A stretch of 20,933 bases of DNA, taken from contig DBQB01000049.1 of assembly GCA_002305685.1 (NCBI GenBank), positions 1-20,933 of the forward strand, read 5' to 3'. The position numbers and the translations under genes were made by a program. This DNA is from Ruminococcaceae bacterium UBA1405. Its GTDB lineage: Bacteria > Bacillota > Clostridia > Oscillospirales > Ruminococcaceae. The notes beneath the pieces were generated by a model that worked only from the letters and a program-made list of their open reading frames with translations, ran no database searches and had not been told where the DNA came from. Shown here in pieces: positions 8,097-14,026 of this stretch. The stretch's first letter is position 1. The number at the start of each line of letters is the position of its first letter.

Positions 8097-8330
8097 TACA
8101 ATAACATTGTCCAGAGATGTGGGCTTTCTCCCAGCCCTAATGATTTGAGACCTGCTCCTCCTGATATGAAATCTTTACCCTTCCTACTGAGATTTCAGCG
8201 GTCTGAATCCCTCTCTGGTTTGGGAGTACTATTCCGTTTCCGCTCCCAGGGCGCTTCACAGTCTGCCGGCTATGACAGCGTCGCTTCCCTTCATCGCAGT
8301 TTCTTCCTTCTGCGATGAAGGGATTTTTTG
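8097..8330 (+). ncRNA. Candidate structured non-coding RNA with its own terminator
   Basis: No convincing ORF covers this stretch, but it folds as a nested rod ending in a strong terminator. CCAGAGA (8111-8117) pairs with TCTCTGG (8212-8218). Inside, GATTTGAGACC (8142-8152) pairs with GGTCTGAATC (8200-8209), with one irregularity. Inside that, TGAAATCT (8167-8174) pairs perfectly with AGATTTCA (8190-8197). A side hairpin GGGCT/AGCCC (8121-8125/8133-8137) sits on the 5' strand. A second hairpin TTTGGGAG/CTCCCAGG (8219-8226/8243-8250) follows. TACAAT at 8097-8102 could be a -10 giving a start near 8109, though no good -35 is visible. Three unpaired stretches are C-rich: TTCTCCC (8126-8132), CTCCTCCT (8155-8162) and the 8175-8189 loop. 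A 6S-like RNA is an alternative. I do not recognise a known family. Confidence 0.5.
8287..8330 (+). terminator. Strong terminator of the candidate non-coding RNA
   Basis: A perfect 12-bp stem, CCCTTCATCGCA (8287-8298) with TGCGATGAAGGG (8311-8322), has a 12-nt loop and is followed by ATTTTTTG. The T run is only on the plus strand. The dnaK operon already ends at 8032, so this implies a separate plus-strand transcript between the two. Confidence 0.85.
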
Positions 8331-8335
8331 CAAAA

Positions 8336-8385
8336 ACACAAAAAACGCTGGCGCACACCGTCTTATGCGGCAATGCACCAGCGTT
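8336..8385 (-). terminator. Terminator downstream of the secreted repeat protein gene
   Basis: On the minus strand AACGCTGG (8385-8378) pairs with CCAGCGTT (8351-8344). Inner TGC/GCA and CGG/CCG pairs extend it, and TTTTTTGTGTTTTT follows. The plus strand has a weaker T-rich tail (CTTTT), so it may work in both directions. It lies about 165 nt past the stop of the gene ending at 8550. Confidence 0.75.
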
Positions 8386-8447
8386 CTTTTCTGTAAATAC
8401 CATAAAGCGTTTGAGCAAACAGGTTTTACATCAAAAGCGCGTATGTA

Positions 8448-8495
8448 CAAAAATGAAACATCCGTCCCATTATGGAGCCGTTGCTTTCATTTTTG
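8448..8495. repeat. Perfect 11-bp inverted repeat in the 3' region of the secreted protein gene
   Basis: CAAAAATGAAA (8448-8458) is the exact reverse complement of TTTCATTTTTG (8485-8495). A small CCAT/ATGG palindrome lies in the 26-base spacer. On the minus strand it would form a long stem in the 3' untranslated region of the gene at 8550-9041. The rest of 8386-8549 holds no convincing ORF. Confidence 0.6.
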
Positions 8496-8549
8496 CAACC
8501 AGGAAAAGAAAACCGATTGGGAAATATCCTCATGGGGTATTGGGAAAAA

Positions 8550-9041
8550 TCAACCGATATAAACGATCGCGGGAACAACGGAGCTCTCCTCTACGTCAGC
8601 ACCCTGCTCAAATACGATAACCGCAGCAACTGCGCTGTCCTCGGTGGAGGCAGCCTCAGTCTCAAAACGGATCACAGCGGCGGCCTTGGTCTCCTCGGCT
8701 TCCTCTGCTCCGATTTCAAAACGGATCACAGCGGGAGCCTTGGTCTCCTCGGAACTTACGCTATCCTTAGCAAAGATAATTGCAACAGCGTTGGGAGCGC
8801 TTTCGCTGGCCTCAGCCTCTTTCTCAAAGACAATGACCTTGGGAGTCTCTGTAGCTTCCTCAGAAACAGCCTCGCTTTTCAGGGATACCTTAACCGGTAC
8901 AGCCTCAGCAGCGGCAGCGCCGGAAGAAGAATTTAAAGGCAAACGAACAGGTTTCGCCTCAATGGCGCCAACAGCAGTAGCGGCACTTGCCATGACCATA
9001 GAAGTGACCAAAAGAGCAGCAAGAGATTTTTTCAAACTCAT
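8550..9041 (-). CDS. Small secreted acidic protein made of exact 18-residue repeats; function unknown
   Basis: I do not recognise this 163-residue protein. A Sec signal peptide occupies residues 1-26 (MSLKK, hydrophobic stretch, likely cleavage after AVGA). From residue 31 to the end the sequence repeats every 18 residues without any insertion or deletion. Units begin at P31, P49, P67, A85, P103, A121, A139 and P157; the last has only seven residues. The pattern is roughly [PA]-[AV]-V-I-x-F-E-x-[EG]-A-x3-E-[ED]-x3: a short beta-strand-like core followed by an acidic Ser/Ala/Glu linker. No sortase motif, membrane anchor or known wall-binding domain is visible. The start at 9041 is chosen because the signal peptide begins there. 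The in-frame GTG at 9083 overlaps the ribosome binding site and would add an unsuitable N-terminus. It could be a beta-solenoid, a fibre-forming or a surface protein; this is inference. Confidence 0.8.
   Translation of the reverse strand: MSLKKSLAALLVTSMVMASAATAVGAIEAKPVRLPLNSSSGAAAAEAVPVKVSLKSEAVSEEATETPKVIVFEKEAEASESAPNAVAIIFAKDSVSSEETKAPAVIRFEIGAEEAEETKAAAVIRFETEAASTEDSAVAAVIVFEQGADVEESSVVPAIVYIG
8661..8752. repeat. 54-bp DNA repeat inside the secreted protein gene
   Basis: Two nearly identical segments, 8661-8698 and 8715-8752, share TCAAAACGGATCACAGCGG and CCTTGGTCTCCTCGG. They are exactly 54 bp (18 codons) apart. They encode the two most similar repeat units (A-V-I-R-F-E, residues 103-120 and 121-138), which points to a fairly recent tandem duplication. 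Confidence 0.85.
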
Positions 9042-9089
9042 GATCGACTTGTTTTGAGCAGCGCGATGCTCAAAACAATACACCTCCCT
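9038..9089 (-). promoter_or_regulatory. Unusual translation leader: hairpin and tiny ORF between Shine-Dalgarno and ATG
   Basis: The only good ribosome binding site, AGGGAGGT (9089-9082), is about 41 bases before the ATG at 9041, far too distant for direct use. Between them TTGTTTTGAGC (9078-9068) pairs perfectly with GCTCAAAACAA (9059-9049) around an 8-nt loop. Folding this leaves 4 + 7 = 11 bases between GGAGG and ATG, a workable spacing. Alternatively, a TTG at 9073-9071, nine bases after GGAGG, opens an 11-codon ORF (M-S-I-A-L-L-K-T-S-R-S). Its TGA (9040-9038) overlaps the ATG as ATGA, the layout of translational coupling. Confidence 0.65.
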
Positions 9090-9122
9090 TTATTTAGATT
9101 TACCACATGAGTATCTGTAACT

Positions 9123-9152
9123 ATTTTATCATCATTGTAACCGATTTACAAT
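9123..9152 (-). promoter_or_regulatory. Promoter with operator-like palindrome for the secreted repeat protein
   Basis: On the minus strand, TTGTAA (9151-9146) and TAAAAT (9128-9123) are 17 bp apart, with TG one base before the -10. ATTGTAA (9134-9140), a 5-base spacer and TTACAAT (9146-9152) form a perfect inverted repeat exactly over the -35. A third copy, TTACAAT, lies 13 bp away (9159-9165). This looks like a repressor site; the regulator is unknown. Confidence 0.65.
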
Positions 9153-9253
9153 AAACAATTACAATTTTTTTACAGGATTACGCAGGATTCTTTGGCTGTT
9201 TTTTTGGATATTTTATCCAACCCACACCATCTCATCCAAACAAAGAAGATGTA

Positions 9254-10423
9254 TTAGCGAAAGCAGAGTACCCGGACCACCCCTGAAATCTCCCGCAGTG
9301 CGGCAATATCCTTTTCAGAGGCACTGCCCGTAACGTCCAACAGGGTATAAGCGAAATCCCCCTTGGACTTATTGGTCATATTTTCAATATTCAGCTGCTG
9401 TTTGGCAAAGGCACTGGTGATTTGGGTCAGCATTCCATGTACATTGCGATGAAAGATTCCATACCGGGTTTGATCTCCTGCGCTGCGGGGCAGAGAAAGG
9501 GAAGGATAATTCACCGAGTTGGTCAGGTTTCCGTTTTCCAGGAAATCTTTCAGCTGACTCACCGCCATCACTGCACAGTTGTCCTCCGATTCGGGGGTAG
9601 AAGCCCCCAAATGAGGCAGCATTGTCACACCAGGTACCCCCATCAACTGCTGACAGGGGAAATCGGTGAGATAGGCCGCCAGCTTCCCCGTCTCCAGGGC
9701 GGATATCACCGCCGGGATCTCCACCAGCTCTCCCCTTGCAAAATTCAAGAGCCTTGTTCCCTGCTTCATCGACGCGATGGCTTCCCCGGAAATCATCCCC
9801 TTGGTGGAGGGCAGATAGGGCACATGGATGGTGATATAATCGCAGTTTTGGAAAAGTTCTTTCAAATCCTGGGCCCGGTGTACGTTTCTGGAAAGCCGCC
9901 AGGCGGCATCCACCGAAATATACGGATCATACCCGTAAACCTCCATCCCCAGATGTACCGCCGTATTGGCTACCTGGATGCCGATGGCGCCCAGCCCGAT
10001 GACCCCCAGCTTCTTTCCCAGCAGTTCCGGGCCGGTAAAACGGGACTTCCCTTTTTCCACCAGTTTCTCTATCTCACAGCTGCCATCCAGGGATTTTGCC
10101 CACGCGATACCGTCCACAATCCTGCGGTTGGACAGCAGCAGCGCCGCGATCACCAACTCCTTAACCGCGTTGGCATTGGCGCCGGGTGTGTTGAAAACCA
10201 CCACCCCTTTGGCGGTACACTGCTCCACCGGGATGTTGTTCACCCCCACGCCGGCTCTGGCGATGGCCATCACCGAATCGGGGATCGCCCAGTCGTGGAG
10301 ATTGGCGGAACGCACCAAAATTCCATCAGGCGCGTCCATCTGCTCCGAAAAGTGGTATCTCTCCGCCTCCAGCAGCTCCAGGCCGCAGGGGGAAATATGA
10401 TTGAGGGTTTGTATCTGAAACAT
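9254..10423 (-). CDS. serA: D-3-phosphoglycerate dehydrogenase, short form with C-terminal ACT domain
   Basis: It oxidises 3-phosphoglycerate to 3-phosphohydroxypyruvate with NAD, the first step of serine synthesis. The 389-residue protein has the 2-hydroxyacid dehydrogenase fold: substrate-side motif GVGVNNIPVEQC, NAD-binding GLGAIG at 143-148, R230 (LNFARGEL) and H271 (LPHLGASTPES). Residues about 320-389 form an ACT domain (GMLTQITSAFAKQQLNIENM), likely for serine feedback. Where the catalytic Glu of the R-E-H triad is expected, the segment reads DFPCQQLMG (254-262), with no Glu. It lies 34 nt after serC and is probably co-transcribed. AAAGGATG precedes the ATG. No serB is in the window. 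Confidence 0.92.
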   Translation of the reverse strand: MFQIQTLNHISPCGLELLEAERYHFSEQMDAPDGILVRSANLHDWAIPDSVMAIARAGVGVNNIPVEQCTAKGVVVFNTPGANANAVKELVIAALLLSNRRIVDGIAWAKSLDGSCEIEKLVEKGKSRFTGPELLGKKLGVIGLGAIGIQVANTAVHLGMEVYGYDPYISVDAAWRLSRNVHRAQDLKELFQNCDYITIHVPYLPSTKGMISGEAIASMKQGTRLLNFARGELVEIPAVISALETGKLAAYLTDFPCQQLMGVPGVTMLPHLGASTPESEDNCAVMAVSQLKDFLENGNLTNSVNYPSLSLPRSAGDQTRYGIFHRNVHGMLTQITSAFAKQQLNIENMTNKSKGDFAYTLLDVTGSASEKDIAALREISGVVRVLCFR

Positions 10424-10457
10424 CCTGCTTCATCCTTTCTCCAGCACCGCAGACGCC

Positions 10458-11543
10458 TTATCCGTGGGTCCGCTCAAAATCTCTCATAAACGCAACCAGC
10501 TTCTCCACCCCAGCCAAAGGCATGGCGTTATAAAGGGAAGCCCGCATTCCGCCGACACTGCGATGGCCCTTGAGGTTGATAAATCCATGGTCCTGCGCAG
10601 CTTTGACAAAGGCGGCATCCATCTCCTTGCTGCCGGTGACAAAGGGAATGTTCATCATCGAGCGATCCGGCTTATCTACCGTAGGACGGAACAGGGAGGA
10701 CTCATCCAGAAAATCATAGAGCAGATTTGCCTTTTGCAGGTTCAGCTGCCGCATCTTCTCCAGCCCGCCGATCTCATCCCGCAGCCACTCCAGGACCAGC
10801 TTGCAGATATAGATGGCGTAGGTAGGAGGGGTATTGTACATCGAACCGTTGTCCGCGTGGATTTTATAATCCATCATCGTGGGGCACTGCGGGCGGGCGT
10901 GGCCGATCAAATCCTCCCGCACAATCACCACCGTCAGCCCCGCAGGGCCCATATTCTTCTGCGCGCCGGCATAGATCAGGCCGAACCGGCTCACATCCAC
11001 CGGTTCGCTGAGGATGCAGGAGGACATATCCGCCACCAGCGGCACATCGCCAGTCTCCGGCAGCTTATGAAAACGTGTCCCATAGATGGTATTGTTATAG
11101 CAGATATGGAAATAATCCGCATCTTTGGTAAACTCGCTCTCCTGCCACTGAGGAATGTAGGAGAAGGTTTTATCCTTGCTGGAAGCAACAGCCTTGCACT
11201 GGCCGAATTTCTGCGCTTCCTGGTACGCTTTGACCGCCCACTGGCCGGTAAGCAGGAAATCCGCCCTGCCCGAGCCGTTCATCAGGTTTAACGGCACCAT
11301 GGCAAACTGGGAGGAAGCTCCCCCCTGCAGGAACAGCACCTTATAATTTTCCGGAATGGACAGGGTTTCCCGCAGCAGCGATTCGCACTCCTGGATGATA
11401 GCCTCATATTCCTTGCTGCGGTGACTCATCTCCATCACCGATTGCCCGGTCCCCTCATAATCCAGCATCTGCTGCGCCGCTTTGGCCAGCACCGGCTCCG
11501 GCAGCATCGATGGTCCCGCCGAAAAATTGTACACTCTTGCCAT
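10458..11543 (-). CDS. serC: Phosphoserine aminotransferase
   Basis: This PLP enzyme converts 3-phosphohydroxypyruvate and glutamate to phosphoserine and 2-oxoglutarate, the second step of serine synthesis. The product also contributes to the vitamin B6 route in some bacteria. Residues 1-20 (ARVYNFSAGPSMLPEPVL) and GTGQSVMEMSHRSKE are hallmark SerC segments. K196 in AGAQKNMGPAGL is the PLP lysine, and HRSVGGMRASLYNAMP is near the C-terminus. Length 361 is normal. The ATG at 11543 is preferred over an upstream in-frame start at 11570 because AAAGGAA precedes it at good distance and the family starts here. It is first in the serC-serA operon. Confidence 0.95.
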   Translation of the reverse strand: MARVYNFSAGPSMLPEPVLAKAAQQMLDYEGTGQSVMEMSHRSKEYEAIIQECESLLRETLSIPENYKVLFLQGGASSQFAMVPLNLMNGSGRADFLLTGQWAVKAYQEAQKFGQCKAVASSKDKTFSYIPQWQESEFTKDADYFHICYNNTIYGTRFHKLPETGDVPLVADMSSCILSEPVDVSRFGLIYAGAQKNMGPAGLTVVIVREDLIGHARPQCPTMMDYKIHADNGSMYNTPPTYAIYICKLVLEWLRDEIGGLEKMRQLNLQKANLLYDFLDESSLFRPTVDKPDRSMMNIPFVTGSKEMDAAFVKAAQDHGFINLKGHRSVGGMRASLYNAMPLAGVEKLVAFMRDFERTHG

Positions 11544-11646
11544 AAAATACCATTCCTTTCTTTCCCTCACCCGTGCATCCCCGGCCCTTTGAAAGACCTA
11601 TTTTCTATCTCACAGATCGTTTCCGGGGGTAGCGTTGATAACGATA

Positions 11647-11675
11647 ATTATAGTTTGATTTTCTACAAAAGTCAA
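11647..11675 (-). promoter_or_regulatory. Strong sigma-A promoter of serC-serA
   Basis: TTGACT (11675-11670) and a perfect TATAAT (11652-11647) lie 17 bp apart on the minus strand. The leader is about 97 nt. I found no T-box or serine/glycine riboswitch in it. Confidence 0.9.
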
Positions 11676-11753
11676 CTGTATTTTTACGAAGGACATTTTA
11701 TGGCAAAGTAGTCCTCACAGCAACAAATCCCGCTGCCAAAACACCTTTCCTGC

Positions 11754-11792
11754 AAAAAAAACCGGGACAAAACGAAATTCGTTTTGTCCCGG
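11754..11792 (-). terminator. Terminator of pckA
   Basis: A perfect 15-bp stem, CCGGGACAAAACGAA (11792-11778) with TTCGTTTTGTCCCGG (11776-11762), is followed on the minus strand by eight T (11761-11754). It lies just past the pckA stop and also insulates the serC promoter. Confidence 0.95.
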
Positions 11793-11829
11793 CAAAATTC
11801 AGGGAATTTCTATTGCTTTGCAGCAGAAA

Positions 11830-13614
11830 TTATTTCTCCAGGTTGGCTTCCAGAGTAGCCAGCTCGTCTTTCAGAGCCTGAGGCAGCTTGTCGCCAAACT
11901 TGGCATAGAACTCATGGATACCCTTGGTCTCCTCTTTCCACAGGTCCTTATCCACGTTGAGCAGGCCAGCAACGGTCTCAACAGTGATATCCAGGCCTTC
12001 CAGATTGATGTCCTCGGGCTTGGGCTCGTAGCCGATAGCGGTCTCCACAGCGTCAGCCTCGCCATTGCAGCGGTTGACAATCCACTCCAGAACGCGCAGG
12101 TTATCGCCGAATCCGGGCCAGATGAAGTGGCCTTCGTCATCGGTTCTGAACCAGTTGACGTTGAAGATCTTGGGAGCCTTATCGCCCAGCTTCTCGCCCA
12201 TCTCCAGCCAGTGCGCCCAGTAATCAGCCATATGATAGCCGCAGAAGGGCAGCATAGCCATGGGATCACGACGGACAACACCAACAGCGCCGGTAGCGGC
12301 AGCGGTGGTCTCAGAAGCCATGATGGAGCCTACAAATACGCCGTGCTGCCAGCTGCGAGCCTGGTAAACCAGGGGAGCGGTCTTGGCACGTCTGCCGCCG
12401 AACACGATCGCGCTCACCGGCACGCCGTTGGGAGAGTTAAACTCAGAGCTGATGCAGGGGCAGTTGATGGCGGGAGCGGTGAAACGGGAGTTGGGATGAG
12501 CCAGCTTGTTGCCCTCGGCGGTGTACTCCTTGCCGTTGACATGAGCGCCCTTCCACTCGGTGGCGTTTTCGGGAGGATTCTTATCCAGACCTTCCCACCA
12601 AACAGTGTTGTCGTCCTCGTTGATGGCAACGTTGGTGAAGATGGTGTTCTTTCTGGTGGAAGCCAGAGCGTTGGGGTTGGACTTCACGTTGGTGCCAGGA
12701 GCAACGCCGAAGAAGCCATTCTCGGGGTTGATGGCCCACAGACGGCCGTCAGGACCAACTCTCATCCAGGCGATATCATCGCCGACACACCAAACTTTGT
12801 AGCCCTTCTTCTGGTAAACTTCCGGAGGAATCAGCATGGCCAGGTTGGTCTTGCCGCAGGCAGAGGGGAACGCAGCGGTGATGTAGCTGATTTCGCCCTG
12901 GGGATTCTCAAGGCCCAGGATCAGCATATGCTCAGCCATCCAGCCCTCGTTCTTGCCCTGGTAGGAAGCGATACGCAGCGCGAAGCACTTCTTGCCCAGC
13001 AGAACGTTGCCGCCGTAGGCAGAGTTGATGGACCAAATGGTGTTGTCCTCGGGGAACTGGACAATATATCTGTTCTCAGGATCGATATTGGCTTTGGAGT
13101 GGAGGCCACGAACGAAATCGTTGGACTCGTCGCCCAGCTGCTCGAAAGCGCGAGCACCCATTCTGGTCATGATATCCATGTTGAGAACAACATAGATGGA
13201 GTCGGTGATCTCAACGCCAACCTTGGAGAACGCAGAACCGATGGGGCCCATGGAATAGGGGATGATATACATGGTTCTGTCTTTCATGACGCCATCATAC
13301 ATGGGGGTCAGTTTGGCGTACATCTCCTTGGGATCCATCCAGTTGTTGGTGGGACCTGCATCCTCTTTGTTGCGGGAGCAGATGAAGGTTCTATCCTCGA
13401 CGCGGGCAACGTCGTTGGGCAGAGTTCTGTGGTACAGACAGCCAGGAAGTTTCTCCTGATTGAGCAGTCTCATCTCACCGGAAGCAATCGCTTCTTCCTT
13501 CAGAGCATTCATCTGCTCATCGCTGCCATCGATCCAAATAACCTTGGCGGGTTTGGTCAGGGCGATCATTTCATCGACCCATTTGAGTACATTTGGGTTT
13601 TTTGTCAAAGCCAT
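11830..13614 (-). CDS. pckA: Phosphoenolpyruvate carboxykinase (GTP-dependent)
   Basis: It interconverts oxaloacetate and PEP with GTP/GDP. In anaerobes it can run either towards gluconeogenesis or as CO2 fixation to oxaloacetate. The 594-residue protein belongs to the GTP class: P-loop A252-C253-G254-K255-T256-N257 in AFPSACGKTNLAML, KKCFALRIAS before it, and FRTDDEGHFIWPGFGDNLRVLEW near the C-terminus. The ATG at 13614 is chosen because AAAGGAGAG lies eight bases upstream; the in-frame GTG/ATG candidates up to 13641 lie in or before that site. It is a single gene with its own promoter and terminator. Oxaloacetate links it to the citrate synthase at 17034-18422, though the two are not in one operon. 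Confidence 0.96.
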   Translation of the reverse strand: MALTKNPNVLKWVDEMIALTKPAKVIWIDGSDEQMNALKEEAIASGEMRLLNQEKLPGCLYHRTLPNDVARVEDRTFICSRNKEDAGPTNNWMDPKEMYAKLTPMYDGVMKDRTMYIIPYSMGPIGSAFSKVGVEITDSIYVVLNMDIMTRMGARAFEQLGDESNDFVRGLHSKANIDPENRYIVQFPEDNTIWSINSAYGGNVLLGKKCFALRIASYQGKNEGWMAEHMLILGLENPQGEISYITAAFPSACGKTNLAMLIPPEVYQKKGYKVWCVGDDIAWMRVGPDGRLWAINPENGFFGVAPGTNVKSNPNALASTRKNTIFTNVAINEDDNTVWWEGLDKNPPENATEWKGAHVNGKEYTAEGNKLAHPNSRFTAPAINCPCISSEFNSPNGVPVSAIVFGGRRAKTAPLVYQARSWQHGVFVGSIMASETTAAATGAVGVVRRDPMAMLPFCGYHMADYWAHWLEMGEKLGDKAPKIFNVNWFRTDDEGHFIWPGFGDNLRVLEWIVNRCNGEADAVETAIGYEPKPEDINLEGLDITVETVAGLLNVDKDLWKEETKGIHEFYAKFGDKLPQALKDELATLEANLEK

Positions 13615-13688
13615 AATCTTTGCTCTCCTTTCAACCGACAAAGTCGGATTAAGATTGGTCGAAATAAAGCCAAATCTCTACAAATAAG

Positions 13689-13717
13689 ATTATAAACAAT
13701 TTGGGCCGGAATTTCAA
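13689..13717 (-). promoter_or_regulatory. Strong sigma-A promoter of pckA
   Basis: TTGAAA (13717-13712) and a perfect TATAAT (13694-13689) are 17 bp apart on the minus strand. The leader is about 70 nt and contains a small CCGAC/GTCGG hairpin just before the ribosome binding site. A CcpA-like site upstream was considered and rejected. Confidence 0.9.
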
Positions 13718-13905
13718 CATCCATTCATTTCGTTTCCGTTAATTTTTTGCCGAAAAGGAGACAAAGTTTTGAAAAATTGTCGCTGGAAATTCGTGTACAA
13801 TTCCTTTCATGCACAGATAGACCTTTTTTACACCATTTTGCAGCTTTCCATGCAAAAAACGAATGCCTACAGATGGGTTCCCCAGCAGAGATCGCGCATA
13901 TCCAA

Positions 13906-13931
13906 GGCAGACGGATGTGCATCCGCCTGCC
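13906..13931. repeat. 26-bp near-perfect palindrome between tsaD and pckA
   Basis: GGCAG (13906-13910) pairs with CTGCC (13927-13931), and CGGATG (13912-13917) pairs with CATCCG (13920-13925). There is one A/C mismatch and a 2-base loop. GGCGTTTTC follows on the plus strand. It lies in the 412-base gap 13615-14026, which otherwise holds the pckA promoter, the tsaD terminator and no convincing ORF. Confidence 0.55.
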
Positions 13932-13977
13932 AGGCGTTTTCACCGATTCCAGATGAAACCGCTGTGGGATCCAAAAC

Positions 13978-14012
13978 AAAAAAGGGGGGGGGATCCAACC
14001 GATCCGCCCCCT
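13978..14012 (-). terminator. Terminator of the pdxK-rimI-PPC-tsaD operon
   Basis: On the minus strand GGGGGcGGATC pairs with GATCC plus a C run (nine C at 13992-13984), followed by six T (13983-13978). One base is bulged. It starts 15 nt past the tsaD stop. Confidence 0.85.
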
Positions 14013-14026
14013 GCTCAGATACAAAT

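Noticed and set aside
8031..8418. Two overlapping ORFs (8031-8318 plus, 8137-8418 minus)
   Set aside because: Neither has a ribosome binding site or recognisable composition, and both run through strong terminator hairpins. RNA structure explains the region better.
9204..9220. TTGGATA-TTT-TATCCAA hairpin after serA as a terminator
   Set aside because: On the serA (minus) strand it is followed by A, not T. It is a stem-loop without terminator character.
11640..11657. Fur/PerR-like box (GATAACGATAATTATAG) over the serC -10
   Set aside because: Only partial match to either consensus, and the similarity comes largely from the TATAAT itself in an AT-rich segment.
11818..13695. 625-residue plus-strand ORF opposite pckA
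   Set aside because: It mirrors a certain PEP carboxykinase gene; the protein has no recognisable domain and no ribosome binding site. Similar long antisense frames opposite the sulfatase, dnaK, dnaJ, serA and gltA arise from codon bias.
13722..13740. CcpA cre-like site upstream of the pckA promoter
   Set aside because: It mismatches conserved positions of the cre consensus at both ends; too weak to call.
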